A stretch of 64,000 bases of DNA from Streptomyces typhae (GCF_009755605.1 NZ_WPNZ01000008.1:62001-126000), one strand, 5' to 3'. Positions 1 through 8,563 are shown, counted from the stretch's first letter. The notes: generated by a model not told the origin, from the sequence alone. Program-made: numbers and translations.

Positions 1-387
1 TGCCCCAACGCGCCCGCCCAGTACGCGATCCAGGCGGCCCTCGGCGGCCGCCAGTCCATCCACGAGCTGACGGCCCCCGGCGGCCGCCTGTACGAGCAGC
101 GCGACCGCGCCTGGCAGAAGCTCAACGAGATCCCGGGCGTCTCCTGCGTGAAGCCGCGGGGCGCGCTCTACGCCTTCGCGCGCCTGGACCCGAAGGTGCA
201 CCCGATCCACGACGACGAGAAGTTCGTCCTCGACCTCCTGCTCCGGGAGAAGATCCAGGTCGTCCAGGGCACGGGCTTCAACTGGCCGCGCCCCGACCAC
301 TTCCGCATCCTCACCCTCCCGTACGCTGACGACCTGGACGCGGCGATCAGCCGCATCGGCCGCTTCCTGAGCGGATACCGCCAGTAG
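1..387 (+). CDS. PLP-dependent aminotransferase, C-terminal part (alanine aminotransferase-like)
   Basis: The window opens inside this gene, in frame 1; 128 C-terminal residues remain. They match the small domain of class I/II (fold type I) aminotransferases of the AlaA/AlaT type: 'PGVSCVKPRGALYAFARL' near residues 45-62, then 'VQGTGFNWPRPDHFRILTLP', which carries the conserved Arg that binds the substrate carboxylate. The PLP-binding lysine lies upstream of the window. Family members move amino groups between alanine or other amino acids and 2-oxoglutarate in the cytosol. The exact substrate cannot be read from this fragment. Confidence 0.85.
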   Translation, partial: CPNAPAQYAIQAALGGRQSIHELTAPGGRLYEQRDRAWQKLNEIPGVSCVKPRGALYAFARLDPKVHPIHDDEKFVLDLLLREKIQVVQGTGFNWPRPDHFRILTLPYADDLDAAISRIGRFLSGYRQ

Positions 388-460
388 CCCGGCCCACGGT
401 CCGGCCGGTGGCGCCGCCCGCCGGTCCCGGCCGTCACGTCGGCAGTCGAGGAGTGCGCGA

Positions 461-1111
461 GTGACCCCCTGCACCACCTGTCACGCCCCGTCCCTGACCC
501 AGTTCGCCTCGCCGGACCTGGTCGGGAGGATCGTGTACGAGGGCCACGACCCGGCCGACGACCCGGCCTGGCGGGAGTCGGGCGCGGCCACTTCGGAGGA
601 CTACGCGCGCTGGTGCAGCCATCTGTGCGGACTCACCTGTCTGCGGATGGCGCTCGGCCCGTCGGCGCCCTCGCTGTTCGAGCTGCGGGACGGCGCCCTG
701 AAGTACGGGGCCTACACCGAAGACGCAGCGGACACCGCGGACGCCGGGGGCACGATCCGCGGGCTGATCTACGCGCCGTTCGCCGAGTACGTGCGCGAGG
801 TGCACGCCGTGGACGCGACCGTGCACCGCCACCTCACCGTCGAGGAGATCGCCGAACTCCTGGACGCGGGCCGGACGGTGATCGCGTCCGTGCACTTCGA
901 GATCCGCCGCCCTGAGCACCCCGCGCCCGGCAGGGGCGGGCACCTGGTCCTCCTCACGGGGCGCACGGCGGACGGCGCCCTGCACTTCCACAACCCCTCG
1001 GGCATCGATGCGCGCTCCCGCACGGCGGACCTCTCCCCGGCCGCCTTCGAGCCGTTCTTCGCCGGTCGGGGCGTGTCCATGGCGGTCGGGGGCGCACCGG
1101 GCACGCGCTGA
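461..1111 (+). CDS. C39-like cysteine peptidase-fold protein
   Basis: A GTG-start gene of 216 residues, 73 bp after the aminotransferase. A Cys-containing segment 'WCSHLCGLTCLRMAL' near residue 50, 'GRGGHLVLLTG' near residue 160 and 'LHFHNPSG' just after it give the Cys-His-Asn order of the papain-like peptidase C39 superfamily (Peptidase_C39_2 type). There is no clear signal peptide or membrane helix, so it is probably cytoplasmic. No bacteriocin or ABC exporter gene is adjacent, so a leader-peptidase role is not indicated. Whether it is catalytic, and on what, is unknown. Confidence 0.6.
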   Translation: MTPCTTCHAPSLTQFASPDLVGRIVYEGHDPADDPAWRESGAATSEDYARWCSHLCGLTCLRMALGPSAPSLFELRDGALKYGAYTEDAADTADAGGTIRGLIYAPFAEYVREVHAVDATVHRHLTVEEIAELLDAGRTVIASVHFEIRRPEHPAPGRGGHLVLLTGRTADGALHFHNPSGIDARSRTADLSPAAFEPFFAGRGVSMAVGGAPGTR

Positions 1112-1156
1112 AATGTGCTCATGACAGAACGTCACCGGTCCTGTCAGGATGGCGCG

Positions 1157-2377
1157 ATGATGCATTCGGGCAGGGTCGCCGTCGTCGGCGGCAGCGTCGC
1201 GGGCTGCGCCATGGCGCTGGCGGCGCACCGCGGCGGCGCGGACGAGATCACGGTGTACGAGCGGGCCTCGGGCCGCCTCACGGAACGCGGCGTCGGCCTC
1301 GGGGTGCACAACTCCCGCTACGCGGAGCTGGAGTCGGCGGGGTACATGGACGCGGACATGCCGTGGGTGCAGCTCGTCAGACGCCGCTGGTACGTCCGCG
1401 ACGAGCGCGCCGCGGGCCCGCTGGGACGCGAGATCGGCACGCTGCCGTTCCCGTTCCGCACCTACAACTGGGGGCCGCTCTGGGGCGAGCTGCGGCGCCG
1501 GTTGCCGGAGTCCGTGGAGTTCCGCACCGGCACCTGTGTCGAGGCCGTGCGCGCCGGGGCCGCGGGCGCGGAGGTGGACACCGCCGCGGGCACCGAGCGG
1601 TACGACGTCGTGATCGGCGCGGACGGCTACCGCTCCGTGGTCCGCGCCGCCGCCCACCCAGGCCTCGACGCGCGGTACGCGGGCTATCTGGCCTGGCGCG
1701 GCGCGTATCCGCACGACCGGCTCGCCGATCCGCACCTGTGGGCCGAGGAGGACTGCGTGTACGTCGTCTTCGACGGCGGGCACGCGGTCGTGTACCGCAT
1801 CCCGGACGGCGCGGGCGGCCACCGCGTGAACTGGATCCTGTACACCGCGCCGCCCGAGGGCCCGGACGCGGGCCTCGGCTTCACAAGACCCACGAGCCTG
1901 CCCCCGGGCGGTCTCACGGACGCCCTCGCCGCCCACCTCGCCCATGTCGCCGACGCCCTGATGCCGCCCTACTGGGGCGCCCTGGTGCGCGCGACCCGGC
2001 CGGAGGAGCTGTTCCTCCAGCCGATGTACGACTTCACGGCGCCGCGGTACGCCCGGGACCGGGTGCTGCTCGCGGGCGACGCGGCGACCGTCGCGCGGCC
2101 GCACACCGGTGCGGGCGCGGTGAAGGCCCTCCAGGACGCCACGGTCCTGGAGTCCGCCATCGTCACGGCGACGACCTGGCCCGAGGCCCTCCAGGCCTAC
2201 GACACCGACCGCACGGTGGCCGGACGCGCCATGGTCGACCTGGGCCGCCGCCTCGGCCACGCCCTGGTCGAGGACACCCCGCGCTGGCGCGGCCTGGACC
2301 AGGCGGGCCTGGAGTCCTGGTGGAAGCAGGCGGACGGTACGGGCGCGTTCGGGGGCCGGGAACTGCGGCCGGCCTGA
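1157..2377 (+). CDS. FAD-dependent monooxygenase/oxidoreductase
   Basis: 406 residues from the ATG at 1157, chosen because AGGA lies about 7 bases upstream and the Rossmann fold starts at once. In-frame starts also exist from 1115. 'RVAVVGGSVAGCAMALAA' (about residues 6-23) is the dinucleotide-binding motif of class A flavoprotein monooxygenases. 'VLLAGDAATVARPHTGAG' near residue 308 is the second FAD motif (Gly-Asp binding the ribityl chain). Such enzymes use NAD(P)H and O2 to hydroxylate or epoxidise small, often aromatic, substrates. No pathway genes are adjacent, so the substrate is open. Confidence 0.85.
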   Translation: MMHSGRVAVVGGSVAGCAMALAAHRGGADEITVYERASGRLTERGVGLGVHNSRYAELESAGYMDADMPWVQLVRRRWYVRDERAAGPLGREIGTLPFPFRTYNWGPLWGELRRRLPESVEFRTGTCVEAVRAGAAGAEVDTAAGTERYDVVIGADGYRSVVRAAAHPGLDARYAGYLAWRGAYPHDRLADPHLWAEEDCVYVVFDGGHAVVYRIPDGAGGHRVNWILYTAPPEGPDAGLGFTRPTSLPPGGLTDALAAHLAHVADALMPPYWGALVRATRPEELFLQPMYDFTAPRYARDRVLLAGDAATVARPHTGAGAVKALQDATVLESAIVTATTWPEALQAYDTDRTVAGRAMVDLGRRLGHALVEDTPRWRGLDQAGLESWWKQADGTGAFGGRELRPA

Positions 2378-2389
2378 GGGGTGCGGGGC

Positions 2390-2433
2390 GGCCGGAGCGC
2401 CGAGGCTGTCGGCGCCGCCCCGGCGCTCCGGCC
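2390..2433. terminator. Bidirectional stem-loop between convergent genes
   Basis: GGCCGGAGCGCCG (2390-2402) pairs perfectly over 13 bp with CGGCGCTCCGGCC (2421-2433). It sits between the stop of the monooxygenase and the stop of the convergent methyltransferase gene, so it can end both transcripts. There is no U-tract, as is usual in Streptomyces. Confidence 0.7.
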
Positions 2434-2438
2434 GGCCG

Positions 2439-4103
2439 TCAGGCGGTACCGCCGCCCCGGCGGTAGTGGAGGATGCCCCACGTGATGTGCCCGTCGCGTC
2501 CGGCGGCGACCCAGCGGGCGAGGCCGAGCTTCATCTGGGTGAGGTAGTCGTGGCTGACGAGCCGGGCGAGCCCGTCGGCCTCCTGGCGCTCGGTCTCCTC
2601 CAGGACCCGCGCGTAGTGCGTGACCAGCTCCGCGCGGTGCTCCTCGAACCCCTCGCCCGCCGGTGCGAACCCGAGCCGGGCCAGCTCGCGCGCGTAGAAC
2701 CCCGGTGACCCCATGTCGTCCAGGTGGATGCGGTCGAGGATCGGCTGAAGGACTCCGGGCGGGCAGTCGTCGTCGGCCATCGGGTCGGTGAAGATCACCT
2801 GCCCGTCGGGCCGCAGCACCCGGGAGACCTCCTCCAGGACCCGCGCCCGGTTGCCGCTGTGCAGGAACGCGTCCTGCGACCAGACCACGTCGACCGCGGC
2901 GTCCGGATAGGGGATGTCCTCGAAGGACCCGTCGACGACCTCGATCAGCCCGGACAGGGACCGGCGCCGGTTCAGCTCCTTGTGCCGCTGGTTCTCCACC
3001 TCGCTGAGGTTGAGCGCGAGGACCCGGCAGCCGTACGTCGACGCCAGGTACCGGGCGGAGCCGCCGTACCCGGAGCCGAGGTCGAGGACGACGGAGTCCT
3101 CGGTGAGGTTCAGCTTGGCGGCCATCGCCTCGACGGTGCGCCGGCTGGCGTCGGCGATGGGCTCGCCGGGGCGCTCGTACAGGCCGATGTGGATGTCCTC
3201 GCCGCCCCACACCTCGGCGTAGAAGGCGTCGGCGTCGGCGGAGTTGTAGTAGGTGCGGGCGACACCGACCGCGCCCGAGTAGCGCTCGTCCTGCTGCTCG
3301 TCGTCGCGGTACTCCTTCTCCGCGACGTGGACGAAGAAGTCGGGCTGCTCCCCCCGGTAGGTGTGCTGGAAGTCGCCGTAGGTCTCCACGTTCTGGAAGC
3401 CGACCTCGGACATCAGTCTGCGTGTGTAGTCCTTGCGCAGCGGGAACATGTTGAGGTGGTAGACGGAGTCGTCCGGGAAGCTGTACCGCATCCGGACGAG
3501 TCCCTCGTCGACGTACTCGGGTTCCACGGAGACGTCTTCGCCGCAGTAGTAGTACGTGTGCTTGCTGGTGTAGCCGTCGTCGAGGATCGCGTCGTAGTTG
3601 CGCTGGTCCAGGACGAGGATGCCGTCGTGCTTGAGCATCGCGTAGAACTCGGCGAGCGCCCTGCGGCGGTCGCGCTCCGAGAACAGGTGCGTGAAGGAGT
3701 TGCCGAGGCAGACGATGGCGTCGTACTCGCCGTGCACGTCGCGGTTGAGCCAGCGCCAGTCCGCCTGGACGACCCGCATCACGTGGCCGTCCTCCATGCC
3801 GTTGGCGAAGGCCGCCGCCAGCATGTCGGCGCTGCCGTCCGCGCTGACGGTGTCGAACCCGGCGGCCAGCAGCCGCACCGAGTGGAACCCGGTGCCGGTC
3901 GCGACGTCGAGCACGCTCTTCACGCCCCGCTTGCGCAGCAGGTCGATGAAGAAGTTTCCCTCGCTCTGCGCCCTCCTCTCCCAATCTATGAGTGAGTCCC
4001 ACTTTTCGACGAAGCTTGGTACGTATTCCTCCGTGTAGTGGCCGGTTTCTCGTACTTCGACAGGGTTGTCGCCGAATTTCTGAGCCGGATGCACGATGAA
4101 CAC
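2439..4103 (-). CDS. Fused glycine/sarcosine and sarcosine/dimethylglycine N-methyltransferase
   Basis: A 554-residue protein with two SAM-dependent methyltransferase domains. Domain 1 (about 1-260) has the SAM loop 'LDVATGTGFHSVRLL' at residues 65-79 and resembles glycine/sarcosine N-methyltransferase. Domain 2 (about 280-554) has 'VLDLGSGYGGSARYLA' from about residue 338 and resembles sarcosine/dimethylglycine N-methyltransferase. Together they would make glycine betaine, a compatible solute, from glycine in three methylations. A fused pair of this kind is known from the halophile Actinopolyspora halophila; most bacteria have two genes. The start is GTG at 4103; a GTG three codons later (4094) has a better-spaced AAGGG. 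It is transcribed divergently from the phosphatase gene. Confidence 0.88.
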   Translation of the reverse strand: MFIVHPAQKFGDNPVEVRETGHYTEEYVPSFVEKWDSLIDWERRAQSEGNFFIDLLRKRGVKSVLDVATGTGFHSVRLLAAGFDTVSADGSADMLAAAFANGMEDGHVMRVVQADWRWLNRDVHGEYDAIVCLGNSFTHLFSERDRRRALAEFYAMLKHDGILVLDQRNYDAILDDGYTSKHTYYYCGEDVSVEPEYVDEGLVRMRYSFPDDSVYHLNMFPLRKDYTRRLMSEVGFQNVETYGDFQHTYRGEQPDFFVHVAEKEYRDDEQQDERYSGAVGVARTYYNSADADAFYAEVWGGEDIHIGLYERPGEPIADASRRTVEAMAAKLNLTEDSVVLDLGSGYGGSARYLASTYGCRVLALNLSEVENQRHKELNRRRSLSGLIEVVDGSFEDIPYPDAAVDVVWSQDAFLHSGNRARVLEEVSRVLRPDGQVIFTDPMADDDCPPGVLQPILDRIHLDDMGSPGFYARELARLGFAPAGEGFEEHRAELVTHYARVLEETERQEADGLARLVSHDYLTQMKLGLARWVAAGRDGHITWGILHYRRGGGTA

Positions 4104-4239
4104 CCTTCGACTTCAATGAGGGATGGCCAGAGGTGGCCTGGGCACATCGCTATCCAAAGCCGGGGACCGCCATACATGCGAATCTCGTATACATACGCGG
4201 AACTGACGTTCCGCCCGTCAGAACAGGACCGTCGACACC

Positions 4240-4833
4240 ATGGGTGATCTTCTCCTCGTCCGGCACGGCGAGACCGAGTGGTCGCTGTCCGGGCAGCACA
4301 CCGGCTGGTCGGACATCCCCCTCACCGACCGGGGCCGGGAGCAGGCCCGTTCCATCGCCTCGCTCATCGGGAAGTACCGTGTCGACGCCGCCTTCACCAG
4401 TCCGCGGTCGCGGGCGCGGGAGACGGCGGAGCTGGCCGGCTGCGGGGACGCGCGCGTGGACCCCGACCTCGCCGAGTGGGACTACGGGGCGTACGAGGGG
4501 GTCACCACCGTGGAGATCCACCGGGCCCGTCCGGACTGGTTCCTGTTCACGGACGGCGTGGCTCCCGGGCCGTCCGAACACCCCGGTGAGTCGCCCGAGC
4601 AGGTCGGGGAGCGGGCCGACCGGATGCTCGCCAAGGTCGACGCGGCGCTCGCCAACACCGAGGGCAGCGTCGTCCTCTTCGCCCACGGCCACTTCCTCCG
4701 CGTCCTCGCCGCCCGCCGCCTCGGCTTCCCCCCTGCGGCGGGCGCCCACTTCCAACTGGCCACCGGCACGGTGAGCCGCCTCGGCTACGAGCACGGCCGC
4801 CCGGTCCTGGCCACGTGGAACCTGCGGCCGTGA
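4240..4833 (+). CDS. Histidine phosphatase family protein
   Basis: 197 residues. 'LLLVRHGETEW' at residues 4-14 is the RHG signature with the catalytic His9, and 'VVLFAHGHFLRVLA' supplies the second histidine. 'AFTSPRSRARETAELAG' is the usual family segment. The branch includes phosphoglycerate-mutase-like enzymes and broad acid phosphatases. Length and sequence fit the small cytoplasmic phosphatase group rather than the glycolytic mutase. It is divergent from the betaine methyltransferase gene across a 136-bp gap, but no functional link is evident. Confidence 0.88.
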   Translation: MGDLLLVRHGETEWSLSGQHTGWSDIPLTDRGREQARSIASLIGKYRVDAAFTSPRSRARETAELAGCGDARVDPDLAEWDYGAYEGVTTVEIHRARPDWFLFTDGVAPGPSEHPGESPEQVGERADRMLAKVDAALANTEGSVVLFAHGHFLRVLAARRLGFPPAAGAHFQLATGTVSRLGYEHGRPVLATWNLRP

Positions 4834-4843
4834 GGGCGCTTTT

Positions 4844-4889
4844 CAGCCCCTCCGGCGTTTGAGGAGCGGGGTCCGGGGCGGAGCCCCGG
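4844..4889. repeat. Interspersed Streptomyces intergenic repeat
   Basis: The stretch beginning 'CAGCCCCTCCGGCGTTTGAG' and ending 'GGGGCGGAGCCCCGG' matches, from memory, a short element often found after genes in Streptomyces genomes. It contains two overlapping dyads (CCCCTCC/GGAGCGGGG and GGGGC/GCCCC), so it probably also terminates transcription of the phosphatase gene 11 bp upstream. Its identity as a family member needs a genome search. Confidence 0.6.
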
Positions 4890-4982
4890 TTCGGGAAGGG
4901 GCGGGACCGGGGCGCACCGCGAGGCACCCCGCCCACCCCCCACCCCCATCCACCCGCTCACCGATCAGGAACACTGACCCGC

Positions 4983-5894
4983 ATGCGATACGGCGTCAAC
5001 CTCCTGAACTTCGGCCCCGGCACCACCCCGGAAACCCTCACCGCCCAGGCGAGAACGGCCCGCCACCTGGGCTTCACCTTCGCGATGATCAGCGACCACA
5101 TCGCGGTGACCCCGGACGTCCACGAGGCGTACCCGGCCCCGTTCTACGACCAGTTCCTCCTGGCGGCCCACCTCGCGGGCAGGGTCCCGGGCCTCCGCCT
5201 GGGCACCACGGTCACGGTGATCCCGTACCGCCACCCCCTCCAGACGGCCCGCCTCGCGGCGAACATCGACCGGATGCACCCGGAGGGGTTCGTCCTGGGT
5301 GCGGGCGTCGGCTGGTCGAGGCCGGAGTACGAGGCGCTGGGCATCCCCTTCGAGGAGCGCGGCGCGATCACGGATGAGTACCTGGCGGCGATACGCGCGG
5401 CGTGGACGGACGACCCGACGACGTACCACGGCCGGTACGTGTCGTACGCGGACGTCCGCACGGCCCCCGCCCCGGCGACGAAGCCCCACCCCCCGGTGTG
5501 GGTGGGCGGCAACTCCCCGGCGGCGGTGCGCAGGGCGGCCCGCCTCGGCGAGGGCTGGCACCCGTTCATGCCGACGCTCGCGCACCTGCGCAAGGCACTC
5601 CCCCACCTCGCCGCCGCGGCCGACGCGGCGGGCCGGGCCGTCCCGGACCTGGTGCCGCGCCTCCAGATCAGGCTCGCCCCGCACCCGGACACTCCCGAGC
5701 GTCCGCTCGGCCACGGCGACGCGGACCAGCTCCGCGCCGACCTGAGCGCCCTGGAGGAGCTCGGCGCCACGCACGTGCTGCTCGACACCTACCCGGGTGA
5801 TCCGGCGGAGCGGCAGGACGCCGACGCGGACCGTGCGGTGCTCGCGCGGATCGCGGAGAAGGTCGTGGACCTGGCGTCGGGCGAGGTCCGCTGA
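4983..5894 (+). CDS. LLM-class F420-dependent oxidoreductase
   Basis: 303 residues with a luciferase-like TIM barrel. N-terminal 'NLLNFGPGTTPETLTAQART', 'FAMISDHIAVTPDVHEAYPA', 'LGTTVTVIPYRHPLQTARLA' and 'GVGWSRPEYEALGIPFEERG' are typical of the actinobacterial F420-dependent group (TIGR03619-like). The family transfers hydride from reduced F420 or FMN to many substrates, and the substrate cannot be read here. It starts at an ATG preceded by 'AGGAACACTGACCCGC' and is followed by a strong stem-loop, so it is probably monocistronic. Confidence 0.85.
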   Translation: MRYGVNLLNFGPGTTPETLTAQARTARHLGFTFAMISDHIAVTPDVHEAYPAPFYDQFLLAAHLAGRVPGLRLGTTVTVIPYRHPLQTARLAANIDRMHPEGFVLGAGVGWSRPEYEALGIPFEERGAITDEYLAAIRAAWTDDPTTYHGRYVSYADVRTAPAPATKPHPPVWVGGNSPAAVRRAARLGEGWHPFMPTLAHLRKALPHLAAAADAAGRAVPDLVPRLQIRLAPHPDTPERPLGHGDADQLRADLSALEELGATHVLLDTYPGDPAERQDADADRAVLARIAEKVVDLASGEVR

Positions 5895-5931
5895 CCGACG
5901 CCGGACCGACGGCACGGCGGGTTGCCCTCGG

Positions 5932-5960
5932 GGCACCCCTCGGCTGCCCCGAGGGGTGCC
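5932..5960. terminator. Stem-loop terminator
   Basis: GGCACCCCTCGG and CCGAGGGGTGCC form a perfect 12-bp stem with a 5-base loop, 38 bases after the oxidoreductase stop. It is the best-formed simple terminator in this part of the window. Confidence 0.75.
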
Positions 5961-6050
5961 TCAACGGCACTGCCGCTCCCCGCCGGGGGCGGATAGAACG
6001 GCTGGAGGCCCGTATCGGGTTCGGGCCCTGCCGACCGGACGGGACGAACC

Positions 6051-6794
6051 ATGCGGGCTCACGAGGAAGCACCCGGCGAGCGGGCCGGGGACGGCGCCGG
6101 ACGGGTGCCGCGCGCCCTGCGGCCCGCCACCGCGTCGCACGGCGCGGACCGCGCGGCCCTTCCCCCGCGGCCGGTGGCGGGTCCGCGGCCGGGCCCCCTG
6201 GCGAGCCCCTCGGCCGTCACCGCGCTCCAGCGTTCCGTCGGCAACCAGGCCGTCGCCCGCTTCCTCAAGGAGGACGGGGGCCCGGACCAGCACGTCCACG
6301 GTGCCGGCTGCGGGCACGGCGGCCTCCCGGACACCGCGCCGGAGGCGCGGAGCGCCCTCGTGGCCGACGCCATCGGATCGTCGCACCGTCCGCTGCCGGA
6401 CTCGATGCGCAAGAAGGCCGAGCCGTTCTACCAGACCAATCTGTCGGCGGGCCGCCTGCACGACGACGCGGTGGCGCAGCGGGCCATGGCGGCGATGGGC
6501 GCGGAGGCCATGACGATCGGCCACCACGTCTTCCTGCCGCCGGGCGCGAGCGAGAAACTCATCGGCCACGAACTGGACCATCTCAGGAACAACCTCCAGG
6601 GCGTCCCCGAGACGGCCAAGGACAACGGCCCCGGGCCGCGCACGACCGACCCCGGCCAGAAGTCGGAGGTCCAGGCGGGGATCAACGGCGACGCCTACGC
6701 CGCGGGGCACGAGCTCGCGCCGTCCATCGTCGCGCAGCGCGCGGCGGCGGGGACGGCCGAGCGCGAGCACGAGGACCGGCCGGAGGGTTCCTGA
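6051..6794 (+). CDS. DUF4157 (eCIS-core-like) putative metallopeptidase protein
   Basis: 247 residues, hydrophilic, with no signal peptide. Near residue 58 it has 'ALQRSVGNQAVARFL', the linker motif that precedes many DUF4157 domains. The domain (about 110-215) ends with 'SEKLIGHELDHLRNN', where HELDH at 173-177 fits the HExxH zinc-peptidase pattern. A His/Cys-rich stretch 'DQHVHGAGCGHGG' lies between. DUF4157 proteins are often linked to extracellular contractile injection systems as cargo or processing factors and to polymorphic toxins. No sheath, tube or baseplate gene is in the window, so this is an orphan copy. Its function is inferred from family only. Confidence 0.75.
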   Translation: MRAHEEAPGERAGDGAGRVPRALRPATASHGADRAALPPRPVAGPRPGPLASPSAVTALQRSVGNQAVARFLKEDGGPDQHVHGAGCGHGGLPDTAPEARSALVADAIGSSHRPLPDSMRKKAEPFYQTNLSAGRLHDDAVAQRAMAAMGAEAMTIGHHVFLPPGASEKLIGHELDHLRNNLQGVPETAKDNGPGPRTTDPGQKSEVQAGINGDAYAAGHELAPSIVAQRAAAGTAEREHEDRPEGS

Positions 6795-6874
6795 TCCGGA
6801 CGGCTCCCGATCCGGGCCGCTTCCGATCCGGGCGACACAGTGCCGTTGTCAGTGGCGCGAGGCACTATCGGAGC

Positions 6875-7507
6875 ATGGCGAAGCCGACGACACCCGCGCA
6901 GCGGCGGATCATCGCGGCGGCCGACCCGGTCACGGGCCGCCTGGCCGGGACGGAGGCGCAGCTTGCCGCCCTGGTCCGGTTGCGGCTCGCGTTCCGGCAC
7001 CCGCGCCCGCCGCACGCGTATTTCCTGACCCCGGCGGGACACCGGGTCCGTGACGAGCCCCAGGGGGCCGCTCCGGAGACGGCCCCGGTGGAGCCGGTGC
7101 CCGGCGTGTTCGCCGCCCGCACCGGCACCGAGGAGTTCCCGTCCGGCGGTGCGGGGCCCGCGCGGGCGCGGGAGGTGCGGGACGCCTGGCTGGGCCTGGT
7201 CGAGATGCGCCGCATGACGAACGCGGACGGCGACCGGGAGCGGCCCTGCGGCTGGGAGCGCACGCATCTGGTGCAGGCGGCGGCGATAGCCCTGGAGGCG
7301 GCGGGACGCGTCCCGGCCGAGCCCGGCCGCGAGGGGTATCGCGTGGCCGTGACGCCGCAGCCCGACGCGGTCGAGGTGCGCGAGCCGACGGCCGAGGGCG
7401 TGCGTGCCTGCGGCGCGGTCCTGGAGCGCGCCGGCTGGCAGGTCAGTGAGCACGGCGACGCCCGTACGGCCGCGCGGTACGTCCTGGCGTCGCCGCGAAG
7501 ATCCTGA
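6875..7507 (+). CDS. Conserved hypothetical protein
   Basis: 210 residues, starting at ATG with only a weak Shine-Dalgarno. I do not recognise a family. The N-terminus ('TPAQRRIIAAAD', then 'LAALVRLRLAFRHPRPPHAYFLTPAGHRVR') has the alternating helix and 'LTP.G' pattern of a winged-helix domain, so a DNA-binding role is possible. The C-terminal half has no recognisable motif. It sits alone between the DUF4157 gene and a thioesterase gene. Confidence 0.6.
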   Translation: MAKPTTPAQRRIIAAADPVTGRLAGTEAQLAALVRLRLAFRHPRPPHAYFLTPAGHRVRDEPQGAAPETAPVEPVPGVFAARTGTEEFPSGGAGPARAREVRDAWLGLVEMRRMTNADGDRERPCGWERTHLVQAAAIALEAAGRVPAEPGREGYRVAVTPQPDAVEVREPTAEGVRACGAVLERAGWQVSEHGDARTAARYVLASPRRS

Positions 7508-7603
7508 GGGCTGGAATGCCGTTGATCACCGGACGGTTGAGGGTTGCGGCACCAGTGTGCCGCTGTGCAGCCGCTGTGCAGCGTCGTCGTCGAAAGGGAA
7601 ACC

Positions 7604-8026
7604 GTGTCCGAGCCGTTCGCCGTGAGCATCACCGTCCGTGGGTACGAGACGGACACGCAGGGCCATCTCAACCAGGCCGTCTACCTCCAGTACGCGGAGC
7701 ACGCGCGCTGGTCGATGCTGCGGGCGGCGGGCATCGAGCAGCGCGCCCTGATAGACAGCGGTGTCGGTCCGGTCGCCCTGGAGAACACCCTGCGCTACTT
7801 CCGCGAGCTGCACGCGGGCGACGAGGTCACGGTGTCCTGCGCCTTCGTGTGGGGCGAGGGCAAGTCCTTCAAGGTCGAGCAGTCGGTCACGAAGGCGGAC
7901 GGCACGGTGGCGGCGACGCTCACGGGCGTCGCGGGTCTGCTGGACCTCACGGAGCGCCGGATGGTCGCGGACCCGCGCGAGCGCTTCAAGGCTCTCGCGT
8001 CGGAACCGGGTGTGCTGGGCCTCTGA
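7604..8026 (+). CDS. Acyl-CoA thioesterase (4HBT hot-dog fold)
   Basis: About 140 residues from the GTG at 7604, chosen because GAAAGGGA lies just upstream and the domain begins directly; an in-frame ATG at 7544 would add 20 unlikely residues. 'GYETDTQGHLNQAVYLQYAEHARW' (quoted here as 'TDTQGHLNQAVYLQYAEHAR') is the 4-hydroxybenzoyl-CoA thioesterase signature with the catalytic acidic residue in the D.QGH.N segment. Members hydrolyse acyl-CoA or acyl-ACP thioesters in the cytosol. The 3' end overlaps the convergent HATPase gene by 41 bp. Confidence 0.85.
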   Translation: MSEPFAVSITVRGYETDTQGHLNQAVYLQYAEHARWSMLRAAGIEQRALIDSGVGPVALENTLRYFRELHAGDEVTVSCAFVWGEGKSFKVEQSVTKADGTVAATLTGVAGLLDLTERRMVADPRERFKALASEPGVLGL

Positions 8027-8492
8027 CTTCGTCCAGGACATCGTCCGAGACGTCGTCCGGCCGTTCCGGCGGAGCCACCAGCGCCCACACCGTCTTCCCG
8101 ACCGCCCGCGACTCGACTCCCCACCGTGCCGCCAGCGCCGCCACCAGGACGAGCCCCCGCCCCGACTCGGCCTCGTCCGGGGGCGGTTCGGGGCGCTGCG
8201 GCGGCCCGCACTCCGTGCGCGTGTCGCTCACCTCGACCCGCACGCCGTCCGCCCGCAGCAGCAGGCGCAGCTGGAAGTCGCGGCCCGGTACGCGTCCGTG
8301 CGTCGCCGCGTTGGCCGCCAGCTCGGCGGCGATCTGGGCGACCGTGTCGGAGAGTTCACTGCCGTACGGGACGCCCCACCCGTCGAGGTGGTACCGCACC
8401 AGCCTGCGGGCGAGGCGGGCCCCGCGCGGGGAGGCGCTGATGCGCTGCGTGAACGTGTGTGCTGATGTGGGGGTTTGTACCTGGTGTGGCAT
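7986..8492 (-). CDS. ATP-binding protein (HATPase_c, anti-sigma-factor-like)
   Basis: 168 residues from ATG at 8492. The fold is that of serine kinase-like anti-sigma factors: N-box 'TVAQIAAELAANAATHGRVP' (about residues 47-66), G1-like 'VEVSDTRTE', and G2 box 'ESGRGLVLVAALAARWGV'. Streptomyces encodes dozens of these beside XRE/DUF397 regulator pairs (the whiJ/abaA-like arrangement), and one such pair follows divergently here. The probable role is a switch protein in a developmental or stress regulatory locus; its partner is not identifiable from sequence. Confidence 0.85.
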   Translation of the reverse strand: MPHQVQTPTSAHTFTQRISASPRGARLARRLVRYHLDGWGVPYGSELSDTVAQIAAELAANAATHGRVPGRDFQLRLLLRADGVRVEVSDTRTECGPPQRPEPPPDEAESGRGLVLVAALAARWGVESRAVGKTVWALVAPPERPDDVSDDVLDEVRGPAHPVPTREP

Positions 8493-8536
8493 GGGCCCCA
8501 CGGTGACCTGCGGGCCCGCGGGGCGGGAGGGACGAA

Positions 8537-8563
8537 ACTCGTACGCTCGGTAATTGTACGAGT
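8537..8563. promoter_or_regulatory. Perfect inverted repeat between divergent regulator genes
   Basis: ACTCGTAC (8537-8544) and GTACGAGT (8556-8563) form a perfect 8-8 inverted repeat with an 11-bp spacer. It lies in the 115-bp gap between the HATPase gene (start 8492) and the XRE gene (start 8608), and a further CGTACG-rich stretch follows. It is a good candidate binding site for the XRE protein, regulating both directions. Confidence 0.6.
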
